Source: JAVVPO01 sp036655715 (GTDB taxonomy: Bacteria > Bacillota > Clostridia > Lachnospirales > Cellulosilyticaceae). From it: DNA of 36,284 bases. Shown piece after piece: positions 8,134 to 15,599 of this stretch; the first letter of the stretch is position 1; every line of letters begins with the position of its first letter. The stretch spans positions 1 to 36,284 of the forward strand of contig JAVVPO010000015.1 in the NCBI GenBank assembly GCA_036655715.1, read 5' to 3'. Made by a program: the position numbers and the translations under genes. The notes beneath the pieces were generated by a model. That model was not told the origin of the DNA. It saw only the letters and a list, made by a program, of their open reading frames with translations, and did no database searches.

Positions 8134-8162
8134 TTGCATCAGCCTAGATATAAAACTAAAAT
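8134..8162 (+). promoter_or_regulatory. Possible promoter for the tilS-hpt operon
   Basis: TTGCAT (8134-8139) is separated by 17 bases from TAAAAT (8157-8162). The -35 matches poorly and the -10 matches 5/6. It lies just after the T-tract of the hairpin and within the first copy of a tandem repeat. Low confidence. Confidence 0.3.
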
Positions 8163-8212
8163 ATAAATAAGTAAAAGGAAATAAAACTAAAATATAAATG
8201 AGTGAAAAGGGA
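8151..8212. repeat. Tandem repeat, two 31-bp units
   Basis: Unit 8151-8181 and unit 8182-8212 both start TAAAACTAAAATATAAAT. They differ only at a few positions in the second half, as A-to-G changes. AT-rich and noncoding, it ends 46 bases before the tilS ATG and duplicates the possible -10 TAAAAT. Confidence 0.85.
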
Positions 8213-8258
8213 ATATTAAAAATAAGCCATAAGGAGAAAAGATTCAAATAAGATAAAT

Positions 8259-9659
8259 ATGATGATTAAGCAAATCGAAAATAAAGTTAAGAAGTACATT
8301 GAGAAGTATAACCTTATAGAAAAAGGCAATCATATTGTTGTTGGTGTTTCGGGTGGTGCAGATTCTATGATGTTATTACATTTTCTAGACAAATATAAAG
8401 AAGATTATGAGATAACTTTACAAGCAGCACATATACATCATGGTATGCGTATAGAAGCCAGTAGGGACGCTGAGTATGTAGAAAAGAAATGTTTAGAGTG
8501 GAACATACCTTTTAATATTCATTATTGCTGTATCAAAGAAATTGCAATTGAGAAGGGAATAACAGAAGAAGAAGCAGGAAGATTAGAAAGGTATAATTTC
8601 TTTATATCTTTAACAAAACAAGATGATAAAATAGCTACAGCACATAATAAAAATGATCAAGCAGAAACATTGATTATGAGATTCCTAAGAGGAACGGATA
8701 TAAGAGGGTTAGGAGGGATACCACCTAGGCGGGATAATATTATACGACCTTTGCTGGATTTAGAAAGAAGAGAAATAGAGTATTATTGTGAGATAAACAA
8801 TATTAGGTTTAAAGATGATCATACTAATTTTATGCCTATTTATACTAGAAATAAAATTAGATTGAAATGTATACCTTATATACAAGAGCATATGAATACA
8901 AACATTATTAATACCTTAGCAGATCATAGTCAGCTCTATAGAGAGGAAGAAGAATTCTTACAAGATTATATAGAGGAAGTTTTTAGAGAAGCAGTTTGTA
9001 TAGAAACAGATAAAATGACTGTAGATATTAATAGATTAATAAAAGAAAAGGTTTATATACAGAAGAAATTGTTTTTATATGTTTTAAGTCAGATTAGTGG
9101 GCAAACCAAGGATATTACCTTGATTCATATTCAAAAGGTACTAGAATTACTTCAAATGCAGTCGGGTAAAAGAGTTAGCTTACCCTATCATTTGACGGCT
9201 TTAAGACAATATGATAACATTATTGTTTTAAGAGATTATAAGGATATAATTACTAATTATGACTATACCCTAGAAGTGGGAATAAATAATATAGAAGAAA
9301 TACCTATTAGTCTAAATCTAAGGGTTAACCTACCTAAAACCGTTGAACAAACTATGGAAAATATGTATACTAAATATATTGACTATGATAAAATAAAAGA
9401 TAGCTTACACATTAGGACTAGAAGGGAAGGTGATATCATTACTCTTCCAATAGGTTCTAAGAAATTAAAGAGATTTTTTATAGATCAAAAGGTGCCATCT
9501 GATATGAGGAATACAATACCCCTTGTAGTAGATGACAATGAGGTAGTGTGGGTTATAGGTAGCAGATTAAGCAGTAAATACTATGTTACGGATCAAACCA
9601 CTAGGGTGCTAGAAATGAAAGTAATAAAAAAGGAAGAGTCGCAGGAGGGATTATGTTAA
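8259..9659 (+). CDS. tilS: tRNA(Ile)-lysidine synthase
   Basis: TilS attaches lysine to C34 of tRNA-Ile(CAU), changing its reading from AUG to AUA; it is essential in most bacteria. The 466-residue protein is near the B. subtilis length. The N-terminal ATP-pyrophosphatase domain has the PP-loop SGGADS (residues 31-36), HIHHGMR, ATAHNKNDQAET and RFLRGT. C-terminal TilS domains include RTRREGDIITLP and KKLKRFFIDQKVP. The end overlaps hpt by 7 bases, so the two genes are co-transcribed. The only Shine-Dalgarno-like AAGGAG (8231-8236) is about 22 bases from ATG 8259, farther than usual. The start could also be ATG 8262, but no better upstream start exists. Confidence 0.95.
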   Translation: MMIKQIENKVKKYIEKYNLIEKGNHIVVGVSGGADSMMLLHFLDKYKEDYEITLQAAHIHHGMRIEASRDAEYVEKKCLEWNIPFNIHYCCIKEIAIEKGITEEEAGRLERYNFFISLTKQDDKIATAHNKNDQAETLIMRFLRGTDIRGLGGIPPRRDNIIRPLLDLERREIEYYCEINNIRFKDDHTNFMPIYTRNKIRLKCIPYIQEHMNTNIINTLADHSQLYREEEEFLQDYIEEVFREAVCIETDKMTVDINRLIKEKVYIQKKLFLYVLSQISGQTKDITLIHIQKVLELLQMQSGKRVSLPYHLTALRQYDNIIVLRDYKDIITNYDYTLEVGINNIEEIPISLNLRVNLPKTVEQTMENMYTKYIDYDKIKDSLHIRTRREGDIITLPIGSKKLKRFFIDQKVPSDMRNTIPLVVDDNEVVWVIGSRLSSKYYVTDQTTRVLEMKVIKKEESQEGLC

Positions 9660-10171
9660 ATTTAGAAACGCTCATCAGTGAAGAAGACATCCAAAGACGC
9701 ATAGAGGAATTGGGAGCGCAAATCTCAAAAGATTATGATGGAAAAGAAATTATCATGTTATGTGTATTAAAAGGTGGGGTTATGTTTATGACAGACCTAG
9801 CTAAACGTATAACAGTACCTATGAAAATGGAGTTTATGGCAGTATCAAGTTATGGCGATGAATACAAAAGTACAGGGGTAGTAAAAATCATTAAAGATTT
9901 AGACGAGTCTATAGAAGGCAAAGATATACTTATTGTAGAAGATATAATAGATTCTGGACGTACACTTAGTTATTTAAAGAATATATTAGATGCTCGTAAA
10001 CCAAACAGTATCAAGATATGTACATGTCTTGATAAGCCAGACCAAAGAGTAGTAGAAGTAGAAGTAGATTATACTGGGTTTACTATACCAGATAGCTTTG
10101 TAATAGGATATGGGCTTGATTATCAGCAATATATGAGAAACCTTCCTTACATTGCAATAAATAAAGGTTAG
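9653..10171 (+). CDS. hpt: Hypoxanthine(-guanine) phosphoribosyltransferase
   Basis: This enzyme salvages hypoxanthine and guanine with PRPP to IMP and GMP in the cytosol. The 172-residue length is typical. The PRPP-binding signature IVEDIIDSGRT is at residues ~94-104, with VLKGGVMFMTDL (PPi loop) at 38-49 and a base-pocket C-terminus (DKPDQR, GYGLDY). The start overlaps the end of tilS by 7 bases, and RBS GGAGG lies inside tilS. ftsH follows 37 bases later. The tilS-hpt-ftsH order is conserved in many Firmicutes. Confidence 0.96.
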   Translation: MLNLETLISEEDIQRRIEELGAQISKDYDGKEIIMLCVLKGGVMFMTDLAKRITVPMKMEFMAVSSYGDEYKSTGVVKIIKDLDESIEGKDILIVEDIIDSGRTLSYLKNILDARKPNSIKICTCLDKPDQRVVEVEVDYTGFTIPDSFVIGYGLDYQQYMRNLPYIAINKG

Positions 10172-10208
10172 TATCAGATTAATAGGAGTAGGAAGGAGGA
10201 ACAAAGAA

Positions 10209-12314
10209 TTGAAAGGAAAATTTAAAGGCAGTATTTTATATTTAGTAATAGTAGGTATTCTATTTGTGGCAGTATTCTTTGGGGCAACTCAGTCATTAGA
10301 GAATCAACCAAATCAATTAACATATCCAGGACTTAAAGCCAATATAGAAAATGGCAACGTTGAAAAAATGGATATCGAATTAGCTGGTGAGGACATATCC
10401 TATGTAACCGTTAAGCTAAAAGATAGCGACATTAAGTCAACAATAGAGGTTAAAGCAGCTAATTTTGATGCATATATTAATAGCTTCCCAACTGAACAAT
10501 TAATAGCAATGGGGTATGATACTTATATACAACAACCTAGTTTATTCTTCCCAATCATGCAGATTGTACTTGTAGTAGGGATGTTTATCTTTATCATGGT
10601 ATTCTTTATGCAACAAATGCAAGGTGGAGGTGGCGGCGGTGGCGGCCGTGTGATGTCATTTGGTAAGAGTAAAGCTAAAATGACCATCGATGATAAAGGC
10701 AGTACAACATTTAAAGATGTAGCGGGACTTGATGAAGAGAAGGAAGAAGTATCAGAACTTGTAGACTTCCTTAAGAGTCCTCGTAAATATACAGAAGTAG
10801 GGGCCAAAATACCAAAAGGGGTACTCCTTGTAGGACCTCCAGGAACAGGTAAAACACTTCTTGCCAAAGCAGTAGCTGGGGAAGCAGCGGTACCATTCTT
10901 TAGTATTTCAGGTTCAGATTTCGTAGAAATGTTTGTTGGGGTTGGAGCATCTCGTGTAAGAGACCTTTTCGAACAAGCAAAGAAAAATGCACCAGCTATC
11001 GTATTTATCGATGAGATTGATGCAGTAGGTAGAAAACGTGGCGCTGGCCTTGGCGGCGGACACGATGAAAGAGAACAAACACTTAACCAACTCTTAGTTG
11101 AGATGGATGGATTTGGTATGAATGAAGGCGTTATCATTATTGCTGCGACTAACCGCGCAGACATTCTTGATCCAGCACTTCTTAGACCAGGTCGTTTTGA
11201 TAGACAGGTCGTAGTAGGTAGACCTGATATTATTGGTCGTGAAGCTATTCTTAAGGTACATGCTAAAGGTAAACCATTAAATGAAGAGGTAGATCTAAAG
11301 ACAATAGCAAGAACAACAGCAGGATTTACAGGTGCTGACCTTGCCAACCTTATGAATGAAGCAGCACTTCTTACTGCAAGACACAACAAACGTGCTATTG
11401 ATATGGAAGAAGTACAAAAAGCCTTCATCAAGATAACAGTAGGGACAGAAAAGAAAAGTCACCTTGTATCTGATGCAGAAAAACGTATTACTGCATACCA
11501 TGAAATTGGTCATGCGTTAATTCATGAAGTATTACCAAACTTAGATCCTGTTCATAGTGTATCTATTATACCAACTGGATTTGCTGGTGGATATACAATG
11601 CCACTTCCAAGAGAAGACAAGATGTATATGACTAAATCTAGAATGCTTAATGAAATTGTATCATTACTAGGTGGTCGTGCAGCTGAGCAAATTATATTTG
11701 GGGATATTACAACAGGTGCATCTAATGATATTGAAAGAGCAACACATATTGCTCATGATATGGTTACTAAATATGGTATGAGTGAACTTGGACCTATTAA
11801 ATTTGGTGATGAACAAGAAGAAGTGTTCTTAGGACGTGACTTCAATCATCAACGTAACTATAGTGAAGATGTGGCTACAAATATCGATAAACATATTAAA
11901 GAAATTATTGAAACATCTTACACTAAATCATTAGAGCTATTAAATGAGCATATAGAAATCCTTCATAAAGCATCAGAAGTTCTTCTTAAAAAAGAAAAAA
12001 TTACTGGTAATGAGTTTAGAAGAATTATGAAGGGTGAAGAAATAGATATTGAGGTAATGGATGAACTAAATATCTTTGAAATAGAATCTGAANNNNNNNN
12101 NNNNNNNNNNNNNNNNNNNNNNNNNNNNNNNNNNNNNNNNNNNNNNNNNNNNNNNNNNNNNNNNNNNNNNNNNNNNNNNNNNNNNNNNNNNNTAGAATCT
12201 GAATTAGAAGCAAATTCAGAAGTAGATTCAGAAGAGTATGATGATGAATATGACGAAGAGTATGATGAAGATTATGACGATGAGGATGAAAATTCACGCG
12301 AAGATAATCACTAA
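10209..12314 (+). CDS. ftsH: ATP-dependent zinc metalloprotease FtsH, with interrupted acidic tail
   Basis: FtsH is a hexameric membrane AAA+ protease that degrades membrane and regulatory proteins. The start is TTG 10209, after AGGAAGGAGG. Order: TM1 (about 8-25), an extracytoplasmic segment, TM2 (about 113-134), a poly-Gly linker (139-146), Walker A GPPGTGKT (209-216), Walker B VFIDEID with D268 and E269, the second region of homology (ATNRADILDPALLRPGRFD), and the zinc protease motif HEIGH (431-435). After residue 628 a 100-N gap interrupts the gene. The bases after the gap are open only in the frame giving an Asp/Glu/Tyr-rich tail (EEYDDEYDEEYDEDYDDED). The tail is longer than in most FtsH, and its true length is unknown. 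Confidence 0.95.
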   Translation: MKGKFKGSILYLVIVGILFVAVFFGATQSLENQPNQLTYPGLKANIENGNVEKMDIELAGEDISYVTVKLKDSDIKSTIEVKAANFDAYINSFPTEQLIAMGYDTYIQQPSLFFPIMQIVLVVGMFIFIMVFFMQQMQGGGGGGGGRVMSFGKSKAKMTIDDKGSTTFKDVAGLDEEKEEVSELVDFLKSPRKYTEVGAKIPKGVLLVGPPGTGKTLLAKAVAGEAAVPFFSISGSDFVEMFVGVGASRVRDLFEQAKKNAPAIVFIDEIDAVGRKRGAGLGGGHDEREQTLNQLLVEMDGFGMNEGVIIIAATNRADILDPALLRPGRFDRQVVVGRPDIIGREAILKVHAKGKPLNEEVDLKTIARTTAGFTGADLANLMNEAALLTARHNKRAIDMEEVQKAFIKITVGTEKKSHLVSDAEKRITAYHEIGHALIHEVLPNLDPVHSVSIIPTGFAGGYTMPLPREDKMYMTKSRMLNEIVSLLGGRAAEQIIFGDITTGASNDIERATHIAHDMVTKYGMSELGPIKFGDEQEEVFLGRDFNHQRNYSEDVATNIDKHIKEIIETSYTKSLELLNEHIEILHKASEVLLKKEKITGNEFRRIMKGEEIDIEVMDELNIFEIESEXXXXXXXXXXXXXXXXXXXXXXXXXXXXXXXXXXESELEANSEVDSEEYDDEYDEEYDEDYDDEDENSREDNH
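12093..12192. other. ftsH: Assembly gap (100 N) inside the ftsH 3' repeat
   Basis: Exactly 100 N. The same 11-base sequence, TAGAATCTGAA, flanks the gap on both sides, so the missing stretch is probably a short tandem repeat that the assembler could not bridge. Only the frame reading GAA-TCT-GAA after the gap stays open, so the true gap length should be 1 modulo 3. Confidence 0.9.
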
Positions 12315-12328
12315 AATGATAGATTCAG

Positions 12329-12360
12329 TGCCTACAAGCTTAAGAGTTTGTAGGCATTTT
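12329..12360 (+). terminator. Weak intrinsic terminator after ftsH
   Basis: A stem TGCCTACAA/TTGTAGGCA (12329-12337, 12348-12356) is followed only by TTTT. It separates ftsH from birA; some read-through is likely. Confidence 0.55.
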
Positions 12361-12388
12361 GAAAATAATAATATCTAGGGGAGCAAAG

Positions 12389-13177
12389 ATGAATAGAGAA
12401 GGGTTAGCAGGACTTGCTACTCAGTATATGGGTCAAAATCTAGAATACTATGAAGAGATTGATTCCACTAATATTAGAGCTAAGGCATGGGCGAGAGAAG
12501 GGGCAAAAGAAGGAAGCATTGTTATCGCAGATTATCAGAATATGGGTAAAGGAAGACTGGGAAGAGTATGGCTTTCTCCGAAGGGAACAGGTATATGGAT
12601 GAGCCTTATATTAAGACCAAAGCTTTTGCCAAGAGAAATCTCGCAAATTACTTTAGTAGCAGGACTGAGTATGTGTCAAGCTACTCAGGCTATCACGGGA
12701 TTAGATGCTAAGATTAAGTGGCCTAATGATATTGTAGTGAATAAGAAAAAAGTTTGTGGAATACTAACCGAAATGAGAGTAGTAGAAAACACGATTGATT
12801 ATGTGGTAGTTGGAATCGGTGTTAATGTCAATAATCAAACATTTGATGAAACCATACCTTATGCAACGTCTTTAGCTATCGAGGGAAAAAACACTTATCA
12901 AAGAGAATTAATTATAAAAAGATTTGCAGAAATTTTTGAAAGACAATATGAATTATATAATGAAGACGGAAACTTGAAAAAGATTTTAAAAGAATATAAA
13001 GCGAATTGTATTACCTTAAATAAAGAAGTAAGAATCTTGAATGAACAAGAAGAATATATTGCTTATATAGAAGATATAGATGAAGATGGATCACTTATTG
13101 TAAAAAAGCAAGATGGTAGATATGAAACTATTTTTAGTGGAGAAGTATCTGTTAGAGGGCTTTATGGATATGTATAG
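12389..13177 (+). CDS. birA: Biotin--[acetyl-CoA-carboxylase] ligase, without HTH domain
   Basis: The enzyme activates biotin to biotinyl-AMP and transfers it to the biotin carrier lysine of carboxylases. The 262 residues hold only the ligase and C-terminal SH3-like domains: STNIRAK, the biotin loop GKGRLGR (53-59), KWPNDIVVNKKKVCGIL with catalytic Lys110, and GIGVNVN. The N-terminal winged-helix of bifunctional BirA is missing, so this copy should not act as a repressor. ATG 12389 follows AGGGGAG. An in-frame TTG at 12359 overlaps the terminator tail and lacks an RBS. A small uncharacterised gene follows after 15 bases. Confidence 0.93.
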   Translation: MNREGLAGLATQYMGQNLEYYEEIDSTNIRAKAWAREGAKEGSIVIADYQNMGKGRLGRVWLSPKGTGIWMSLILRPKLLPREISQITLVAGLSMCQATQAITGLDAKIKWPNDIVVNKKKVCGILTEMRVVENTIDYVVVGIGVNVNNQTFDETIPYATSLAIEGKNTYQRELIIKRFAEIFERQYELYNEDGNLKKILKEYKANCITLNKEVRILNEQEEYIAYIEDIDEDGSLIVKKQDGRYETIFSGEVSVRGLYGYV

Positions 13178-13192
13178 AAAGGAAGTAAAAAG

Positions 13193-13630
13193 ATGGACAA
13201 GCAATTAGTTATATGCGCATCACCCTACCAACATAAATATTATTTTGAACCGACATTTGAGGATATACCTAGCACTATCAAAGAAGAACTGATAGAGGCA
13301 GTATCTGAGATGGCAGAAAAAATCAATGGGATTATCTCTATAAGATTTAATGAAATGGGAGAAATATTTATTGATCAGACGTCTGAAGAAAATATATTGG
13401 TAGATGAAATTGGAGCAGCACTAGAAGTTAAGAAGTTCCAAGTAGAGAAGAGAGAACTGATTAAATCTCTTAAAATGTGGTATATGATTTACCGTACAGA
13501 ATATGGAAAAATTGTAAGAGAAATTGTGCTTATGCAAGCAAAAGAATTATCTGAAGAAGCAATCATTAGAGAGATAGAAAGCAAATATGGCAAAGAATCC
13601 GCACAATTTGCAATGAACCTATTAGGATAA
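13193..13630 (+). CDS. Uncharacterised conserved protein, possibly DUF6145
   Basis: The 145-residue soluble protein has no signal peptide or TM segment. Its start is ATG 13193 with AAAGGAAG upstream. The first half (CASPYQHKYYFEPTFEDIP, then IISIRFNEMGEIF) suggests a small alpha/beta fold, and the second half is highly helical and charged (VREIVLMQAKELSEEAII). I recall a family in Lachnospiraceae-type genomes, DUF6145, with a similar QKYYFN-type opening, but this is memory and not a search. It is 15 bases downstream of birA and likely co-transcribed. No catalytic motif is recognisable and no function is proposed. Confidence 0.7.
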   Translation: MDKQLVICASPYQHKYYFEPTFEDIPSTIKEELIEAVSEMAEKINGIISIRFNEMGEIFIDQTSEENILVDEIGAALEVKKFQVEKRELIKSLKMWYMIYRTEYGKIVREIVLMQAKELSEEAIIREIESKYGKESAQFAMNLLG

Positions 13631-13646
13631 TAGATAGGCGATTAAC

Positions 13647-13675
13647 TTGCAAAATAAAGGGTTTTCATATATAAT
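13647..13675 (+). promoter_or_regulatory. Sigma-A-type promoter upstream of coaX
   Basis: TTGCAA (13647-13652) is separated by 17 bases from TATAAT (13670-13675). Transcription would begin near 13682, giving a leader of about 100 bases before the coaX ATG that contains a terminator hairpin. Confidence 0.6.
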
Positions 13676-13719
13676 GAAAGCGCAAAATTGTCATAGGATC
13701 TATACTAAGCACACGATTT

Positions 13720-13751
13720 ACAGGTACCTAAAGTAAGGGGTGCCTGTTTTT
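13720..13751 (+). terminator. Intrinsic terminator or attenuator in the coaX leader
   Basis: A 9-bp stem ACAGGTACC/GGTGCCTGT (13720-13728, 13739-13747, one G-U pair) is followed by T5. It lies downstream of the promoter at 13647-13675 and upstream of coaX. It may end upstream read-through or regulate coaX itself. Confidence 0.65.
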
Positions 13752-13784
13752 AAATAGGTCTTTAGAAATAGAGAGGGTGGGAAG

Positions 13785-14555
13785 ATGATACTTGCTATAG
13801 ATGTTGGAAATACTAATATAGTGATGGGTGTTATGGAAGAGGACAAGCTAATTGCTAGATTTAAGTTAACGACACAAACACCTAGAACTTCTGATGAATA
13901 TGGCGTGACTATGACAGCAATGTTAGCACAACGAGGGATCGATAAAGAACATATTAAAGCAGTCATTATGGCTTCGGTTGTCCCAGATATCATGTATTCT
14001 TTGACAAATAGTATTAGAAGATATTTTAATCTCAAACCACTTATAGTAGGACCTGGCCTTAAGACTGGACTTGCTATTAGAACAGATAATCCAAGAGAAA
14101 TGGGAGCGGCTCGTATTGCAAATTGTGTAGCTGGCTATGAGATACATGGAGGACCTTGCATGGTTATAGACTTTGGTACAGCAACAACCTATGATGTCGT
14201 GAATGGAAATGGTGAACTAATAGCGGCGATCACATCTCCAGGAATTAAGATATGTGCTGACGCCTTATGGCAAAGGGCAGCTCAATTACCTCATATAGAG
14301 ATAAAAAAAACGAAGAATATCCTAGATGCAAAGAATACAATAACAAGTATGCAGACGGGGCTTGTTTATGGCTATATAGGACAAGTTGAGTACATCGTAA
14401 ATAAAGTAAAAGAAGAGATGAATGCACCTTGTATGAAGATTATTGCAACAGGTGGATTTGCTAAGATTATCAGAGATGGTACAGATGTAATTAATGAATA
14501 CGACGGACTTCTTACATTAAAAGGACTTAATATAATATATCAAAAGAATAGATAG
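13785..14555 (+). CDS. coaX: Type III pantothenate kinase, with an altered catalytic site
   Basis: CoaX phosphorylates pantothenate, the first step of coenzyme A synthesis. The 256 residues have the family's ASKHA fold: phosphate-1 motif AIDVGNTN (Asp6), GPGLKTGL, DNPREMGAAR, and IDFGTATTYD (Asp129). In characterised type III enzymes the third motif reads GADR and its Asp is one of three catalytic or ligand aspartates; here position 109 is Ala (GCT at 14109-14111). The other two Asp are kept. RBS GAGGGTGGG precedes ATG 13785. dusB starts one base after the stop, so the two are coupled. The protein could be weakly active, could use another residue, or could have a different role. Confidence 0.88.
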   Translation: MILAIDVGNTNIVMGVMEEDKLIARFKLTTQTPRTSDEYGVTMTAMLAQRGIDKEHIKAVIMASVVPDIMYSLTNSIRRYFNLKPLIVGPGLKTGLAIRTDNPREMGAARIANCVAGYEIHGGPCMVIDFGTATTYDVVNGNGELIAAITSPGIKICADALWQRAAQLPHIEIKKTKNILDAKNTITSMQTGLVYGYIGQVEYIVNKVKEEMNAPCMKIIATGGFAKIIRDGTDVINEYDGLLTLKGLNIIYQKNR

Positions 14556-14556
14556 G

Positions 14557-15540
14557 ATGGTAAAGGTGAAATTTAGTACGGTAACAACACCCAACAATGT
14601 ATTTTTGGCACCTATGGCAGGTGTTACAGACCTTCCATTTAGACTAATATGCAAAGAACATGGATGTGGAATGGTTTATACAGAAATGGTAAGTGCCAAA
14701 GGACTTCTTTACGATAGTGATAAGAGCAAAGAACTATTGTATGTAGATCCCAAAGAACATCCAATAGGCGCACAATTATTTGGAAGTGACCCTAATATAG
14801 TAAGTGAGATGGCAAAGAAAGTCGCCCAAAGTGATGTAGACTTTATCGATATTAATATGGGATGCCCTGCTCCAAAGATTACAAAAAATGGAGAAGGCTC
14901 AGCCTTACTTAAAAATCCAGATTTAATAGGAGAAATTGTTTATCAAACAGCTAAAGTACTAGATAAGCCACTAACTGTTAAAATCAGAAAAGGATTTGAT
15001 GATGAAAATATTAATGCCATAGAGGTCGCCAAAATTATTGAACAAGCTGGTGCTAGTGCAATTACTTTGCATGGAAGAACAAGAGAGCAGTTTTATAGTG
15101 GCGTAGCAGATTGGGAAATTATTAGACAGGTAAAAGAAGCTATTAATATTCCTTTAGTAGGTAATGGTGATATCACAAAGCCTGAAGATGCAAAGAAGAT
15201 GATGGACATAACTGGCTGTGATGCAGTACTTATAGCAAGAGGAGCTCAGGGGAATCCGTGGATTTTTGAAAGAACAGTGCATTATTTAGAAACTGGAGAA
15301 TTACTACCAGAACCCACTTTTGAAAAGAGAATAGAGATTATACTAAAGCATGCCCAAATGCTGAAGGCTTATAAGGGAGAACATATTGGTATGCGTGAGA
15401 TGAGATCCCATTTGACTTCTTATATAAAAGGTATTCATGGTGCAACAGAATTTAGAAAAAGACTTACAACAGTAACAACAATTGATGATATTAAATATTT
15501 ATTAGATGAATGTTTAGCGCATATAAATAATCTGCAATAA
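14557..15540 (+). CDS. dusB: tRNA-dihydrouridine synthase
   Basis: This FMN enzyme reduces specific uridines in the tRNA D-loop. The 327-residue TIM-barrel protein shows APMAGVTDLPFR (FMN phosphate side), MVSAKGL, INMGCPAPKI with catalytic Cys103, KIRKGFDD, TLHGRTREQ, GNGDI and MIARG-like LIARGAQGNPWIF. A C-terminal helical tRNA-binding domain follows. The start is ATG 14557, one base after coaX; GTG 14566 with AGGATGG upstream is a possible alternative. The coaX-dusB coupling suggests shared expression. Dus subfamily (DusB-like) is inferred from gene order and general similarity. Confidence 0.93.
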   Translation: MVKVKFSTVTTPNNVFLAPMAGVTDLPFRLICKEHGCGMVYTEMVSAKGLLYDSDKSKELLYVDPKEHPIGAQLFGSDPNIVSEMAKKVAQSDVDFIDINMGCPAPKITKNGEGSALLKNPDLIGEIVYQTAKVLDKPLTVKIRKGFDDENINAIEVAKIIEQAGASAITLHGRTREQFYSGVADWEIIRQVKEAINIPLVGNGDITKPEDAKKMMDITGCDAVLIARGAQGNPWIFERTVHYLETGELLPEPTFEKRIEIILKHAQMLKAYKGEHIGMREMRSHLTSYIKGIHGATEFRKRLTTVTTIDDIKYLLDECLAHINNLQ

Positions 15541-15599
15541 TTAAGCATATAACTTGTCCTTCGTGAATAAAGGTAGTATATAGAATGAGGGGGAGTTAC

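Noticed and set aside
10523..11431. Long minus-strand open frame opposite ftsH
   Set aside because: It lies wholly inside the strongly conserved ftsH ATPase region, has a Ser/Thr/Pro-rich composition typical of an antisense shadow, and lacks an RBS.
13682..13784. Known riboswitch in the coaX leader
   Set aside because: No recognisable aptamer core (TPP, cobalamin, SAM, preQ1, glycine or purine type) was seen; only the promoter-terminator layout supports regulation.
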